A program made the translations under genes and the position numbers. A DNA stretch of 64,000 bases from positions 8,614,501-8,678,500 of the forward strand of contig CM062210.1 of NCBI GenBank assembly GCA_031216445.1, in the 5' to 3' direction. Position 1 is the stretch's first letter. Every line of letters starts with the position of its first letter. The notes beneath the pieces are model-generated. The model worked only from the letters and a program-made list of their open reading frames with translations, was not told the origin of the DNA and ran no database searches. Of this stretch, positions 36,385 through 50,282 are shown piece after piece. The stretch comes from Lateolabrax maculatus (taxonomy: Eukaryota > Chordata > Actinopteri > Acropomatiformes > Lateolabracidae).

Positions 36385-39300
36385 GACTGTAAAATCAAAT
36401 TCCATTTAAGAAATTTTATTTCAGCTTTAATTTTAAAAATGACTAATCGACTATTTATTTAATATGCAAGAATTTGACAAGCAGTCAAAATATTGAACAA
36501 GTGTTAAAACGTGTAGACACTGACTGTGATGGTTAAACATTTCATGGGGAATCTCAACCTTTCGCACATAAGAGTTTTGCAGTTTTTTCCAAGTGTCTGA
36601 CATCTTGAAAATTCAAAATAAATTAGTTAAATTCCAGCTTCCGTTGTATTTTTTATTGTTTTTAAATTATATGATTTAAATGTGATTGAAGTAGAATTTC
36701 AATCTTTTAAAATTAATTTTGGGGTCATAATTTATTAATACTTCATAAAACCAAACTGTTTCTCACATTAATAAGAACAGAAAACAAAGGAATTCAGCCT
36801 GCTTTGAACTTTTTAAAAGCACAATGTCTGTGGTTCTATTGTAAGAAACAATATGAGTATTTATGTCTAAAGTCTATGTGAAATCTTATCAATTCAAAGA
36901 ACTTCACTCATTTTTGGAGCAATTAAACATTGATTCTTGATGCACAAATCACTTAAAGAAGAGGATTTCAAAGATTTTACCAATTCAACAACAAATTTAG
37001 AATCAGAGAAACAAGTATTAATGCATTCTGACCTCTACATTTTGTAACACTTGAGATAACATGGATAAGCTTTTCTGCAGCCAAACTACATGGAAGTTTT
37101 CTGTCCTCCTGCAAACAACAGCAATGAGTACAGCAGAGTGGGCGCCTTAGCCCTCCAGTGTACACATCTCTCTCTGTGTCTGTGTCATAACCTCCATCAG
37201 GGTTTCATATTTCCCTCTTCCCTCATCTGTCCCAGCATGGTAGCCTTAATATGCATGTCTCCGTACCGACACGCTCTGACTAAATGGCCACATTTGCACA
37301 TCTTTTTTGCAGCCTATGTCCAATCCCCTCGCTCCGTTAATGTGAGTTAATTTCTTCCTCCAAAATAATACTTTGGCAAATCATTCTTACAAAGTGCTAC
37401 ATCATTTATTGTGAGGACTTCGGTGAACTTCTTTGAAAAATTAATGCATTTAATTTTGGTTGATGGCAACATCAGTGCAGCTCTGTAAATTGCACTTTAA
37501 TGAGATTTTGCTACAGGGGATAATCTGCAACTGACAGAAAAAACATCTTGAAAACATCTGTAGACCTATGATTTCACTCCGACGATTCTACCCCCTGTAA
37601 ATCTCGGAGCTGAGGGATGAGCACAAAAATGGTCACTTGATAAGTACAACTTTATGATCTAAACTGTTCAAAGTCAAACTATAAGAAGTAAACTTAAAGT
37701 AAAGTATGTCTGAATGTGCAAATAGGACAAGAAGCAGAACAGGGACAGGATCTTCAGTAAGATGCTTAATAGAAGGGGCTTACTGGAAAGTGAGGAACGT
37801 TAAAATAATATTCATTATCAACTTGTGTCCACTGTAACATGCTTAAATAAGCGTAACTGACAAATATCCAAGTTTAAAAACATCAGACACAGCAAGCCCT
37901 GTGCGAAGTTGCTGAAAAAAATCATAAAAAGAACAAGAATTTACAGTCTGATGTCGAGATCAAAAGATTGTCCGGGCTGATCAAGAACCAGAGCAGCTGG
38001 CCAACTTTTGAATCTGATGATAAAAAAAAAAAAAAAAATTCCATGCAGATATTTAACATTTGATCATTAAAAAAAACTGCAGCGCTTCCATCCTTGCAAA
38101 CAATCCAAATTGAGCCCATCTGAAGCACTGTGGTGTAGATTGCCTTCCTTGGGGTGTCTGGACAAAGTCCCATGGCCCAGTAACTCTTCCAAGGAGACAG
38201 ATTTGGACGCCGTCCAGCAAAAGTATGGACCAGATCATCTGCAGCCCAAGCTAAGCCAAAACCCCCCAAATTAAAGCTGACACATTCAATCTCGTCAACA
38301 TGGTATTCTTTAATGTGTCTTTCTCACACTGTCACCTGATCTCTTTGCAGCACCATGTGAGTGTTAATCTCATCTCTTTTAAAGTTTGTTTTTTTTCTCT
38401 CCTCTCTTTCTGCAGCTTTAACCCCACTGCTCTCAATTCAGAGGAGAGAGGAGTGGCACTGAGAGTCTGCAAGGTGAACTGTGAATGTCTCATTACTGTT
38501 TTATAGATGTGTCCAAAATGTCCACCTGGTCTGTATTTTCCTCATTCTCTCTTTATTTCCCTGTCTATGTTTTGTCTGCCTCTTGCTTGCTCTTGCTGTC
38601 ATGGAAACAATAGCTTGCCTGAGCTAATTACAGAGCAGACAGCAAACTGCAAGGTGGGATGTGGTGAGGAATGCTTGTTCTCATAATGAATGCAGCACGG
38701 GATTGGAGGCAAGTGATGGAGTCCCACTCTGTCTGATTTGGTCCTGCTTTCTGGAATTCCTGACATTTATTGGCCCATCCTTATTCAATCTGCAAAGAGC
38801 TTAATGTTTTCCACGTGCAACCTCACAACCCTGCAGAGGAGAAAGACATGTTTCCAAATGTTTCATGGTGAGAGTTTGTCTATAAAAGTGGTTCCTTTAC
38901 TCTGTTTCCCATCTACTTCTGATGTGAACAACTTTACACCTATTGGAGTACAGACCAAACCTTGACAATTTGAGAAAAGACAAAACAGTCCCTACAGGAG
39001 GCTGAGGGGAGATGTTAGAGTTGTATTAAACTAAAGGTGTAACAATAAATATATTGTGTTCATGTGTTTCATGTGGTAGAGCAACCATGCCTTTCACTTC
39101 TGTTTTCCTCAACTTCTTTTTTTTCCCAGGAGTGACACAATTAAATCAGCTCCAGTGATTGGTGCTGTGGTCAGTGCCAAGTTGGGATCACGCTCCCAGC
39201 ACGGTCCTGGGTCTTCTGCGGCTCAAGCAGACAACTCTTGTCTGGTTGGTGGCCTGAGCCTCGCTGTCGGGATGGCAGCACCTGTCAGAGCCAGGCGCAT

Positions 39301-41089
39301 CATGCCAGCATCTCACTAGGAGCTCCTGAACCCAAAAGGAATGACGGCCTTGTGTTGCATAAATGTGGCATCTCTCCCCGCCGCAGACACTTCAACCCGA
39401 AATACACAGAGCTCAGCCACTGAGAGCATGTGTGGAAATACAGTGCAGTGTGTACTTGTGTGCGATGGCGTGCCCGGGTTGTGCAAGTCGGTCTTGCTCT
39501 CTTGCTCTCCCTCTCTGTCTCTCTCCATCTCTCGCATGATTTCCCTGACTTGGGCTCCCCAGGGGTTAGTCATCTTGGTCATCAGCTCCACTCGCAGGTC
39601 AATTGTAGCAGCAAGTGGTCGGCCAAACAATGCAGAAAAAAAGGGGAAAAAAATGTTATAGCCATGATCCACCACCGCTCTCGCATCACCGGCGCATGAC
39701 AAGATCAGACCAGAAAGCTGGCCATAAACAAGCCAATGATGGTGGGAGAGATTTGCTGAAGCACTTAAAATGGATGAAGAGAATATGTTAAAAATGGGGA
39801 AACAGAAACCCGCTATATATATTTGCATCAGCGTGCCTCTGTGAATCTTTGAGTGACTGCGGCAGGCTTTTTTCCTGCTGATCTCCAGTAGGGAAACAGT
39901 CCTGCCGGGGCAAATTAACTGGAGAGCCTTTGCACACAGGCCCCATAGACTAATGAAGAGGCCCAGAGGATATTTGCAGGGTCACACAAAGGAGGTGGTA
40001 TAGATGCTGAATGAAAATTGGGCATTAAGCAGGATGCCATGGGTAGCTTCAAAGTACTGCAGGCCGTGCTTCTGGGGGACCATCACTGAAAGAGGATTGC
40101 CGTACTATCTTTTATTATTAAATTTCTTTCAAGAAATGAGATGATTATTCACAGAATATCTGTATGTTTAGTAGAGAAACTGTCATCATTTCTCTTACCC
40201 TGCAGACCCACAAAAAGAAAAATTAACATTTATTCAGGGCCACAGGACTTTTATTGGCTCCGTATGCAGGCTGCAAACCCACAGGAAATTTCAATTTGAA
40301 GCCACTTAACTTCAACACTATTGCAGTCATCTCCAACAATGAGGCATTTAGGTTTTAAGTATTAAGAGGGAATCCCAGAATGCCAGTGTCAAACGCTGTA
40401 TACCAGTCAAGTGCAGTGGCCACAAGGCATCAGTGTGAACGCTGGCATCCATTCATGCCTTGCAACACTGCTAGTTACAAAGGGAGTCCAACTGTTTGCC
40501 CAATATGTGGTAAAATGAAATTAATAACACTGACCCTACATTTTGCGTTAAATCCCACAAGCTATTGTGATTCAGAAACCTGTGGTGTAATATTACAGCA
40601 ATTCTTGAGTTACTGTATTTGATGAATATTTAAATCTCATTCTTTTCATTTTTGTTTTTCATCTAATCTACTAATAGTACAGTCATGTGCAGCTATATAT
40701 CATTTGAACTAAAATATTCTTTACAGTTTAGTTTTCACCATGAATATGCTGTGTAGTCATTTTCCAGTGGAGGTATTATTCAATTGTTCATCAGATTTTG
40801 GATCTCTGTTCTTCTTTTTTTTTTTTTTTTTTTGCTCAGCCGAAGAAGAAGCTGCAATTATGGAATCTAACTATCCGTTTACTTGATGAATTCTGTTCCA
40901 CTGTGTTGTTTGATAAATAAGGAAATACGTCAACGTGTGCACTACATATAGTAATTAAAGTGAAAAATACTGTCACAATGTAAATCCTTAATTGGACTCC
41001 CAGAGAGATATTGAAAATTTGTCTTTAATAATAGGTGATGACTGGGGACAGAAAAACAAAGCGTGTTGAAATGTGGCTCTGGAAGTTCA

Positions 41090-41520
41090 ATTAATCACAA
41101 CATAGAAAACCACCAATTTAGCATGGCTCATTCAGGGAATCACCGGGCCCAGGTAATGCACTTTTAATCATCTCACTTCAGCACCTCGGTACACCAGTAA
41201 AATAGAGAGAAGTCTCACTCTCTGGGAGGATAATGTTTCTCCGGGTGTTGCAAAATGTTTCATTTTAATAGGACACAATTAATAAAGAGTCAGTAAGAGG
41301 TCTGCCATCCCTGGACTACATTTGTGCTATTTGTTATGCAGCTAAAAAAGCTGGCGAGCTGTTTGTCTGGAGACTGTAAATACCTCCAGTGCAATGGATG
41401 TCAGTGAGTCCATAAACTGCGTGCTAAGTATCCGGGCAGGACCTTATTAGCAGGGGTCGATCAAATCGTGTGCGAACTGACCTCGCATTCCACTGCTTTT
41501 GACAAGTCAGAGCCGCGCAC
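41090..41520. promoter_or_regulatory. Candidate conserved non-coding element
   Basis: Repeat-free sequence with TTTTAATCATCTCACTTC, CATTTTAATAGGACACAATT, an ACAATTAATAAAG word and GACCTTATTAGCAGG. It resembles enhancer sequence and has no coding signal. Confidence 0.22.
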
Positions 41521-43227
41521 TTGGTAAAACAATCTCGCATCAAAGATAAAAGTTTTCTGGTGTTTACTATTCTCTCATTAACAACGCTCCCAGCCATCTG
41601 TGAAGTGCCGCAAACACACCTGCTTCACCCTGGGCTTGTAATGGCTTTTCTCAATGTGCATGTGAGTCTCCAACTATCTCAAGGAGAGAGGGCTGTTATA
41701 GACCTGTCATTGCAGGATCATCAACCAGACGCACAGCACCTTGTATTCCACTCATAATTATGGATATTGTAAAGCATTCAAAATGATCAATTTAGCTGGC
41801 TCTGTCACCAAAGGAGTTATTAAGCCACTTTGTGTTGCTTTCAATGTTCATAATGTGGTGTTTTAAAGCACATCCAATTGCGCAAATTTGGAGCTCTGTT
41901 GCAGAACGTGGACCTGTGCAGCTTGAGGCAGGAAAGGCAAGCATATTTGTTAGCAGAGTCATTTTAAGCAATATCCATTTTGTTTGGTTTGCGGGCCAAA
42001 ATCAACAAAAACCTTACCACGCTAACACCCAAAATTGTCACGAAATTCAAATTCTTCTCCTCGTCTCATAAATCAATCGATGACAAAACCAGAATGAGCT
42101 CAGAAAAGTGGTGTGTAATATCTGAAAATAGGTTTTTGCTCATTATTAACAGCAAAATTGGGTGGTCCTTAAGGAATCTAACTTTACAAAATTGATGCGG
42201 TGGTTAAAAAGACATCTAACTGAATGCATTGTAGCAGAATGACTAATTTTGAAGAACAACTCTTAATAACGCTGACACCTTTGAAGTCTCACTCTTTAAA
42301 CTGAAATGCCTCGCGAAACAAGGAGCAGTGAACCACATCAGGTGCTGAGATGAATGAACTCCAGTAAATGAACTTTGGCAAGGCCCCTTTGGATCCTTTG
42401 AACTTGCTATAGGGTCTGTTTCTGGTCTGTCAGGGGAGGGTGCAGCGTTGTGGTCACTCTGTGGTATGGTCATCAGGCGTTTGGCCCCTCCGCTCCGCTC
42501 CGCAAATGTATCTGTTTCCAAATGGGACTGACGCAGGCCTGAGACGTACCCTGCTGAGGTCTTCTGAAACCGGAGACCCTTGAAGTGGACGTCTGCCTGT
42601 GTCCAGTCTGCTCCCAGAAGCCCCCATCGGATCCAGGGACTCCAAATGTGGCCTGCCACGCGAAGACATTCTGGACACCGCTTGGTCGGTCGGTTATGTC
42701 CCTGCCCCCGATGCCTTGGCCCCTCCGCGCACCACCACGTCTGCCATGCTAACCACCACCAGCCTCTTGCAGACCAGGGAGCAGACCACCCTGGGCTGGT
42801 CAGCAACCCCTTCTTGCACCTGCCATAAAACTTAAAAGCTACAGTCTCATCCCCCAGCTTTGAAGTGTTCAAAGCATAGCTTACTGACCTTTGATGCGAC
42901 TTTGGCCGCAACACATGTTTTGCACCCATGTATAAACGCAGGCCTCTCAGTAGACAAGGCGGGATTGTTTACCTACATGTGCAAAACGTAAGGGCCAATG
43001 CATGGCAGCCATGCATGGAGCCTCTATTCCCACACGTCAAGTTCCCCATGGTGGGAAACTGACATACGTCGAGCCGGATACTGCTTTGAGCCAACACATT
43101 CAGCCACCATGTGTTCAACATTACTTAAACCACTTTCTCTCTGCCCCCACACTGACCACTAGGCCACAGTCTTTTTAAATGCAGCAGTTCGGTCACTTGG
43201 ACCTTGCCTGACGCTACACTGAATATC

Positions 43228-44180
43228 TAGAGGTGAAAAGTAACAAAATACATTTACTCATGTATACTTGTTTGTGGAGGAAGTATTAAGATCCCACGCT
43301 GTAAAATACTCTGTTACAAGTAAAAGCCCTGCATTGAAAATAAAAGTAGAAGTATGTGACTATTATTTGCAATATGTAAAGAGGCTAAAGTAAAAGTATT
43401 CATTTCAACATAATGGTCCCTGTGAGTAGTTTACCATTACATCAATTACACCAATACATCTTTATTACTGATGTGTTAATGTGTAAGAGCTAATTCTACC
43501 CATTTTATATACTGTTGAGTAGTTGTATCTGTAACAATGCATAATTTTGTAAGCTTCTATTTTTTTCTATACAAAATCTTCATTTGTAAAATAAGTAGTT
43601 AAACTACTAAAATGTAGAAGTATAAAGTGGCATGAACTGGAAATACTCAGGTAAAATACAAGTACCTCAGATTTGTGCCTATGAGTGGCACTTGAGTAAA
43701 TGTACTTGGTTACTTTCCATCACTGCAGTTAACATTTGAGAACTTCTACGTCACTTCATTGGAGGGGAAATACTGTACTTTTAACTTGACATCTGCACAG
43801 GAAGCTACTAGTTACTTTATAGAGTTTAAAAAATGTACATTAAGGCATATGATAAGTTCATAAATGCATTGCTTTTGACTTAACTACCCAACAGTGTATT
43901 ACGTGGCAGTAGCTCCTCTCGGATCAGATACAATATAAAAATGATCCCTACACATTTATTAAAGAATGATATAAAGCTCTGGAGGAACCATGTTGCAAAA
44001 TTAGTTATTTTACTTTCAAAGCTTAATGTAAATTATGCTGCTAATAGTTATACTATACTATATATATATACTCAAGTAAAGGTTTGTGTGCAAGACTTTT
44101 ACTTGCAATAGACTATTTTTACATTGTTGTATTGCTGCTTTTTCGTAATTAAAGGATCCGAACTCTCCCAAATGCCACTG
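43228..44180 (+). mobile_element. Fish hAT-like non-autonomous element, interrupted (copy A)
   Basis: The left end AGAGGTGAAAAGTAACAAAA and the outer right part (43740-44180), with GGGAAATACTGTACTTTTA, CTTTTACTTGCAATAGACTA and AAAGGATCCGAACT, match the order of a very common percomorph element whose ends read AGTGGTGGAAAGTAAC and AAGGATCTGAATACTTC. Flanking 8-mers TGAATATC (43220-43227) and TATATATC (44181-44188) agree at six of eight bases, a plausible aged target duplication. Copy B separates its two parts, and about 60 bases of A seem to be missing at the junction. Confidence 0.6.
43269..43725 (-). mobile_element. Same hAT-like family, inverted copy B nested in copy A
   Basis: Read on the plus strand it starts GTGGAGGAAGTATTAAGATCC and ends GTACTTGGTTACTTTCCATC, which is the reverse of copy A. 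Internal markers such as TACAAGTAAAAGCCCTGCATT sit in the reversed order. No clear 8-bp duplication is visible at its edges, so the structure could come from rearrangement instead of clean insertion. It encodes no protein. Confidence 0.6.
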
Positions 44181-44188
44181 TATATATC

Positions 44189-47100
44189 ATTTTCAGGGTG
44201 CAATCACAGCAGAACCATGCTGCAAATGCATTTAATTAGGTAAAATTGTATTCTTTACTTCTGTGAAATGGAGCATGCTTTGCTCCGCTGAGCTCCATAA
44301 TATATGGTTGTTGTTTTTTGAGTCCAAACTCAAGTGTGATGAGTTATTGGCGTCTGCTGGCATCTTAAACTTGTACACACTTATGACTATAATCATGTTT
44401 ACTGTGCACATGTCAAGGATTGTATTTTATCCCCTGCCTCTTCCTCTCTCACAGATAGCACCACGCTAGTCACTGTACATTATAAATAGCTGGCTGTTTT
44501 ACAAGGCATTAAATATTTGACAGAACAGTAAGCTCATAATTACACAACGACCATGGCTGTGTATAAATGTCAAACAAAGCAGGCTGATATATTGCCGGCC
44601 ATGGGGTTTACATGCTTCACATGCTAGTGTCTGAATGACAAGGCTCAAGATGATGTAATTATAACACGAGAGGCTTTATAAGTGCGTGAACCGTCACAGT
44701 ATGCACACGGAGTTAAAATAGCACAGGCTTGAGTCTGGAATAGCAACACACCGGCTCTCCTTTATTTACACAGTGTTTCTGAGGCCTGCTGTGCGTAGTG
44801 TAAGTACACCAACAATGAATCTCAATTACAGTTCAAATAGTGCACATAGAAAGAGTTGAAACATAATCAGGCAGCAATGCTTTCTGATTTTGCCGTACAT
44901 TCCCTGCACCAATCAGAGAGCTGGCTGTGCTGATGTCAGTCCTGTCCCTGCTCGGTGGAGCCAGAGGAGCTGGCCTTTTGCTAACTATAGACTGAGAAAT
45001 CCCGAGCGTGTTGCTTTAGGCCTCGGGGCTGCGCGGCCCACACAAATGTTGATGAGGATGAAACGGCGCGACTGCGTGGTGTCTGCACTGTGACCTATGG
45101 AATGTGCCTTCAAAGAGGATTCTCAGGCTGCGTGGATTTCTCACAGGATCTCGGTCCCGTGGCACTACGTTAAAACCAGCATTTATTCACTCGGGGTTTG
45201 CCCTGCAATTTATAGTAGACTGTGACATGGATAGTGCAGTATGAAATGTCATACCTGGTCTGTGCTGCTTTTCATTGCCTTTTCATTGCACAAGGAGCAA
45301 GTTGCATGAATCCAAAGTCGCCCACGTCCCTTTACTGTTGGTTTCAAACACCCACTCAGTTTGTCCCAGCCACCATTCATGGAACCCAAAGCCTGAAAAG
45401 TAGCAGTCATTTCAACTATTTGTTTGCCAAAATATGGTTTGTAAACATTCACGCGGTGCATGCACAATGACCCAGACAGGAAGTCCAAGCAACACGAGCG
45501 ACAAAACCGTATTGTTCCTCAGCCCAGAATGTCTGGACACGGCGAGTATACAGCAATGCCATAACACCAAACATTAAAACAGTATGAGGGAGAAGCTGTC
45601 AAGTGTGGCTGTCAACACCTCTATTTCAGCAGACATGACAGGCCCTTTAAACCTTGATGGATATAAATCAGGAGGCCATTTTGAAACAACAGGGTCATAT
45701 TCAATCCTTGTTGAAAGTGTGTCTGTCCACATAAACCCTGCCAGCATGGGACTCCCCGAGGGCAGCTGGCCTCCCATTCCTATCTCTGCCAGGCAACAAT
45801 TTAATATCTAATTCTTCTAATTGTATCCAATAATCCCTCATTACTGTTAATTAAAAAGACTGGCTTTAAACTCATTTCTGCTGTTTTGCTTAACTTTGAG
45901 GGGTTGGCTTTTGGATTGGAGCAGTAATATACAGAAATATGAGTTATGAAGACAAATATTTTTTTTTTATATCTTGGTCAGAAAATGTTGTTTGGGGCCT
46001 TAAACACCTAAATTAAAAGTGACTCATGTCCCATAGACTAGACAGAAACCATGTTTTCCTAAACCGCTTTCTTTAGTTCCAGTGATACAGATGACCATAT
46101 GGCATGGGCAGCAGAAAAAAATGAGGTATTAAGTAGTACTAATAAAGTAATAACACACTTTAGGCGCTGCTAAATATATGCAGCATAAAATTCAACCCTG
46201 TGTATCTATGCCAGGCTAAACAGGTGAGCAAACTCTTTTCAGCTTATTAAAAGGTGAGTAAACTGAGTTTAAGTGGGTTTATCCATCCACTCCATCCCTA
46301 GTTAGGAAGGGAAATCAAGCACAACAACAAAACTTCCGTTCTTTCTCTAAATCCTCCGACCCTCTTTTAGAAATTTCCAGCCCCTTCATTCCTTTCACTC
46401 CAATAGGACTCTACGGAGGGCCTTTGTACTCCGCAGATCAGGCTGTGTCCACTACTCCCACTCTTTTCAATAGAGAGTAAGAGGACTGCTAAGGGCTGGA
46501 ACGACAGTGTTACCCATGCAAGCAGAACATCCCTCTCTTTTTGTGCAGTGGGTTGGTGAGGGGGCAGTGGGAAGGATGCGGTCAGTCTGCTCCGGGATAA
46601 TGGAGGGCTGGGCAGCTGCCTTTGCCACAACAAAGGGGCCAGTCTCCTGTTAGTCCTGTTTACTTTAGCGTTGTTTCTATGCCGCCTGCGTGTCAGGGCA
46701 CCTGAAAGGGCGTATGGGTAAAAATGTGCGTAGGCCCCGGCCTACAATTGAGACGTTTCGGCCATCAGCTTCCCAGGTCCTGTAAGGTTTACTGCGGGCA
46801 GAATGAAATGCTGCTGCAGGACGTTTAACAAACCTTGATTTCTATTCCAGGTGTGCTGAGGCTATTCTCAAACCACGCAGTTTGATCATATAAAAGGGAA
46901 ATGTTCTGATTATATGAAATAACAGTGTGTCCCAGTCCGTGCACAGCGCGGTCATTTATAGGGAGCAGGTCATATAATAATCTTATTGTGCGTAAATCTG
47001 CACGGAGGTTTGGGTCTACTTCTCTAAAAAATGTGTATTTATCTTTGGATGAGCAAAAAAAATTGTAGAACTGACCTGTTTTAGAATATATATAAAATAT

Positions 47101-47490
47101 ATACATATATAGTTGGTAAAAACATTTATTAATGCAAAAAAACGAGCAATAACTCCTGCACAATGCTGCTTTTACAGTAAAGAAACTTTAGTGAAAAGTG
47201 CTTTTAAAGCCACTTCCAGAGACACAGCCTGCATGAAATGGGTCTCCAAAATGTTGCCTACACTTAAAAGTCAACACCGTCCATCTTTTCTCCGCAAAAA
47301 GCCTTCTTGAGCCGAGCCTTTGATCCCTTTTATTTCCCCCCTTTTCCAACGCCAGATCTGTTATGCGCTAAAATTCTTTAGTTTCCCATAGAAACGTATC
47401 CTTTCCGCGGGGATATTGATGTTTTTTTCCTCGCAGGGGTTATGATATGGTGAATCAGAATTTCAAAGCCGGGGACAATACTTGCATTCA
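44189..47490. other. Non-coding sequence, no gene recognised
   Basis: Largely repeat-free. The stretch 44500-44710 (GCTCATAATTACACAAC, GATGATGTAATTATAACACG) has enhancer-like words. No coding signal. Confidence 0.5.
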
Positions 47491-47496
47491 TGCTTG

Positions 47497-47533
47497 TTTT
47501 TTTTTTTTTTTTTTTTTTTTTTTGGGGGGGGGG
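47497..47533. repeat. T27 run abutting G10
   Basis: Twenty-seven T followed directly by ten G. Run lengths may be assembly-limited. Confidence 0.85.
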
Positions 47534-47710
47534 TGCCTTTTGTCGGGTTTTGTCTCGTTGTTCAAATCCTCATTTCTCAAATGAATACAAATATTTATTC
47601 TGTGAATGTCTGAGCTCCAGTCACTTCGGATGCTTTTCAACCATTAGAGTCTTTGTTGGAGCAGCAGGTTGCAACGCCAAGACGCTCCGGTGTGCGGACG
47701 CAGAGAGGAG

Positions 47711-47726
47711 CCCCCCCCCCCCCCCC

Positions 47727-47799
<73 letters not shown>
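47711..47799. repeat. Compound C16 / CT / CA microsatellite
   Basis: Sixteen C, then about 17 CT units, then about 17 CA units, in one strand-asymmetric block of nearly 90 bases. Confidence 0.9.
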
Positions 47800-47801
<2 letters not shown>

Positions 47802-48419
47802 TTTGACCCATTAGGCCTCTCTGTATTTGGCTTTAGGCACCGCACTTAATGGAAAAGTTTGTGAATTCATCAGTAAGTCACCAGATGTCATGTGATCGTG
47901 GTGATTTCTCTGCAAACCGGGACGTAAACGCTGAATCTTTCCTGTCTACAAAAACGCTACAATACCAAATTTGGACTCACTGATGCTGTTTAAGACACAA
48001 AAGCGCCTTGTTGTCGCCATGTTTAGCAAATATGCCCCCCCCCCCCCCCCACCAGACATGGATCACAGATGCTCACTGGAAGAATACAGATGAGAAAAAC
48101 CGACTTGGCCACAGCTAAAAGCTCCAAATTCCTCCAGTTGGGGTATTAAATCGACACCCAGGCCTTTCTCAGCCTCTCCTCCCTCTCCTTTCTGCGGGCT
48201 GACATGTCTGATAGACCACGCTTTCTCTCCGCATTGTCGCCCTGTCATCTCAACAATGTACATCTTCGGGACACCAATTTCAGAGGCCTTTGATCTGCAG
48301 ACCGAAAGGAACAAAGTTATGGAGAGGAGGAGATGATAGGGGAGTTTTCTTTTTTTTTTTTCCTCCTCCTCAGCTCATGTTTGAAAAAAAAAAAAAAAAA
48401 AAAAAGCAGGGCCAGACAT

Positions 48420-48960
48420 TGATTATCAGCACAAGCCATAAAGAATAAGCGCAACATTTGCAAGGACTCCCTCACTGTCATCTCCCATAAAAGATAACTA
48501 ATAATTCTTTTTAAAGCAGCTCACATACTAAATGTATTAAATTATCTAAGCACGCAGCTACTGTGTTAACAAATGTCCTGCAGGAGACACACACATGTAA
48601 TATGTTTATAGTAAACTCATTATTGAGATTCTGACATCTACTGTTAACATAGCTCCATCTTCTTAAGGAGGTATAACCTGTAATTATTGTGCAAAGAGGG
48701 AAAATAGAGTGAAACTATTAGTGAGAAAGTGGGGGACTTGAGCAGTAACTCAGTTTGCAGGTCTTTCTGCAGGGTAAATGATAGGCATATGAAATTCCAC
48801 ACATTCGCTCTGTGCCCTGAAGGCCGTCAGAGACTACATTTCAAATCTGCCCTAACCATTAATTATGATATTCTGCAGGTCTCGTGGGAGCTTTAACATT
48901 TGACACAGTCCGGGTAATCCTTGTTTTCACCTTCTGATCTTCACCTCTGAGCCCTGCCAT
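48420..48960. promoter_or_regulatory. Candidate conserved non-coding element
   Basis: AT-rich but repeat-poor sequence with ACATTGATTATCAGC, AAAGATAACTAATAATTC, CCTGTAATTATTGTGCAAAG and CCATTAATTATGATA words. These are homeodomain and GATA-like sites. Confidence 0.25.
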
Positions 48961-49998
48961 GAGAACAGCCAGGAGTGGATACAGTAAAAGGTGCAACAAC
49001 TCCACTTTGGGTGAACCTTCATACCCCTGAATTGTGTTGGAAGGCTGCTGTTGCAGAGCCCAAGTTAATAACAGTTTACTGGGGACAAAATCTCACAAAT
49101 TCACCGTTTGAAGGCACTGCATCAATGGCAGAGACATGAATGTGAGTTAAGATATCACTCTGTACACTTACTAGACCAAAAGTTCATTACACTGAAGTAC
49201 CTGCATTTTAAAGCTGGAACATTAGTAGTCAGATGTTTTAAAGACAGTTTTTTATTGTTTTATTTGGGCAGGTTTACAGGTTTACTCTGTGGATCTGGGA
49301 CTCTATTTCTGCTTAATTCAGGATTACAAGGCCTACTTAATATTAATACTTTAAGGAGGAGGCTGTTCAGTGTCAGAATAAAGAAAGTCTATCTATGTTA
49401 ACCCTCAAAAAGTTGGAGGAGCCTCCTTCTTCTGGTGCAGCACACTTCCCAGAACCTCCAACATCACATGTACTCCACCATTACATCGTTTGTATTATGC
49501 AAATCCATACATGCGTGAACAAAGTCAGCCGGAATGAGCGCTGACAGTGAAGATGGCAACACCTCCGACACTCTGCGGTGTAATTATCATCGTATAGAGT
49601 CGTTTGATGAAGCTTTATGACGGAGGAAAAAAAGGGGGCTCTGCTGTCTCTGTTTTCCGTGTCACCTCGCACGCTGCCACTCATGATAAATGAACACGTC
49701 CCTGCTCCCCTATAGGCTGCGAGCGACGCGATCACGTCCCTCCTGTCATAAACAGCGGTCGTTCACTGGCTCCGTTAGTATTTCTATCGCTCCCAAGCAA
49801 CTGTCCCGCAGTTTACTGACGGAGTGCTGAGAGTGACTGCAGCACAGAAATAAAGATACTGCGAGAAGCTGACAACTACAGTGTTACAGCGTGTCAAAAG
49901 CCCGTTGGAAGGAGGGTCAGGCCCACTATGCTGTTAGTGGGTGCATCAGAATATCTCCCCAAAGTGATGCCACACATATCTGCGTGCATGTAGCGGTT

Positions 49999-49999
<1 letters not shown>

Positions 50000-50031
<32 letters not shown>

Positions 50032-50037
50032 TTTTTT
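50000..50037. repeat. CT microsatellite plus T run
   Basis: About 12 CT units run into 15 T. The whole block is pyrimidine on the plus strand. Confidence 0.9.
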
Positions 50038-50233
50038 ACTAAAGTATTTTAGTGTCTAAACGCGACCCATATTTCTGGAACAGTTTAATCGCGTTGCAGT
50101 GTTAAGACAAACTACTCCTCCACAGCACATATGTAAGCATATTGATTTTGTAGCGGGATGATTGACAAGTCTTGTATGGACTAAGTTAAGTTGTTTTCTG
50201 AGGCTGTTAAGTTGCATTGTTAGATGAAAATAA

Positions 50234-50282
<49 letters not shown>

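Larger units (their letters stand above)
35840..43219. other. Non-coding sequence between the CpG-rich block and the nested transposons
   Basis: It contains the TTA tract, T-rich and A-rich runs (near 38022-38039 and 40817-40833) and several quiet stretches. The longest frame is 42929-42243 on the minus strand (228 codons), in a locally GC-rich segment. It matches nothing I know and overlaps plus-strand frames, so I do not call it a gene. Confidence 0.5.

Noticed and set aside
39316..39828. 170-codon minus-strand frame with a helical-looking MREMERDREGEQE part
   Set aside because: The E/R-rich part comes from a CTCTCT-type pyrimidine tract. No family is recognised and plus-strand frames overlap it.
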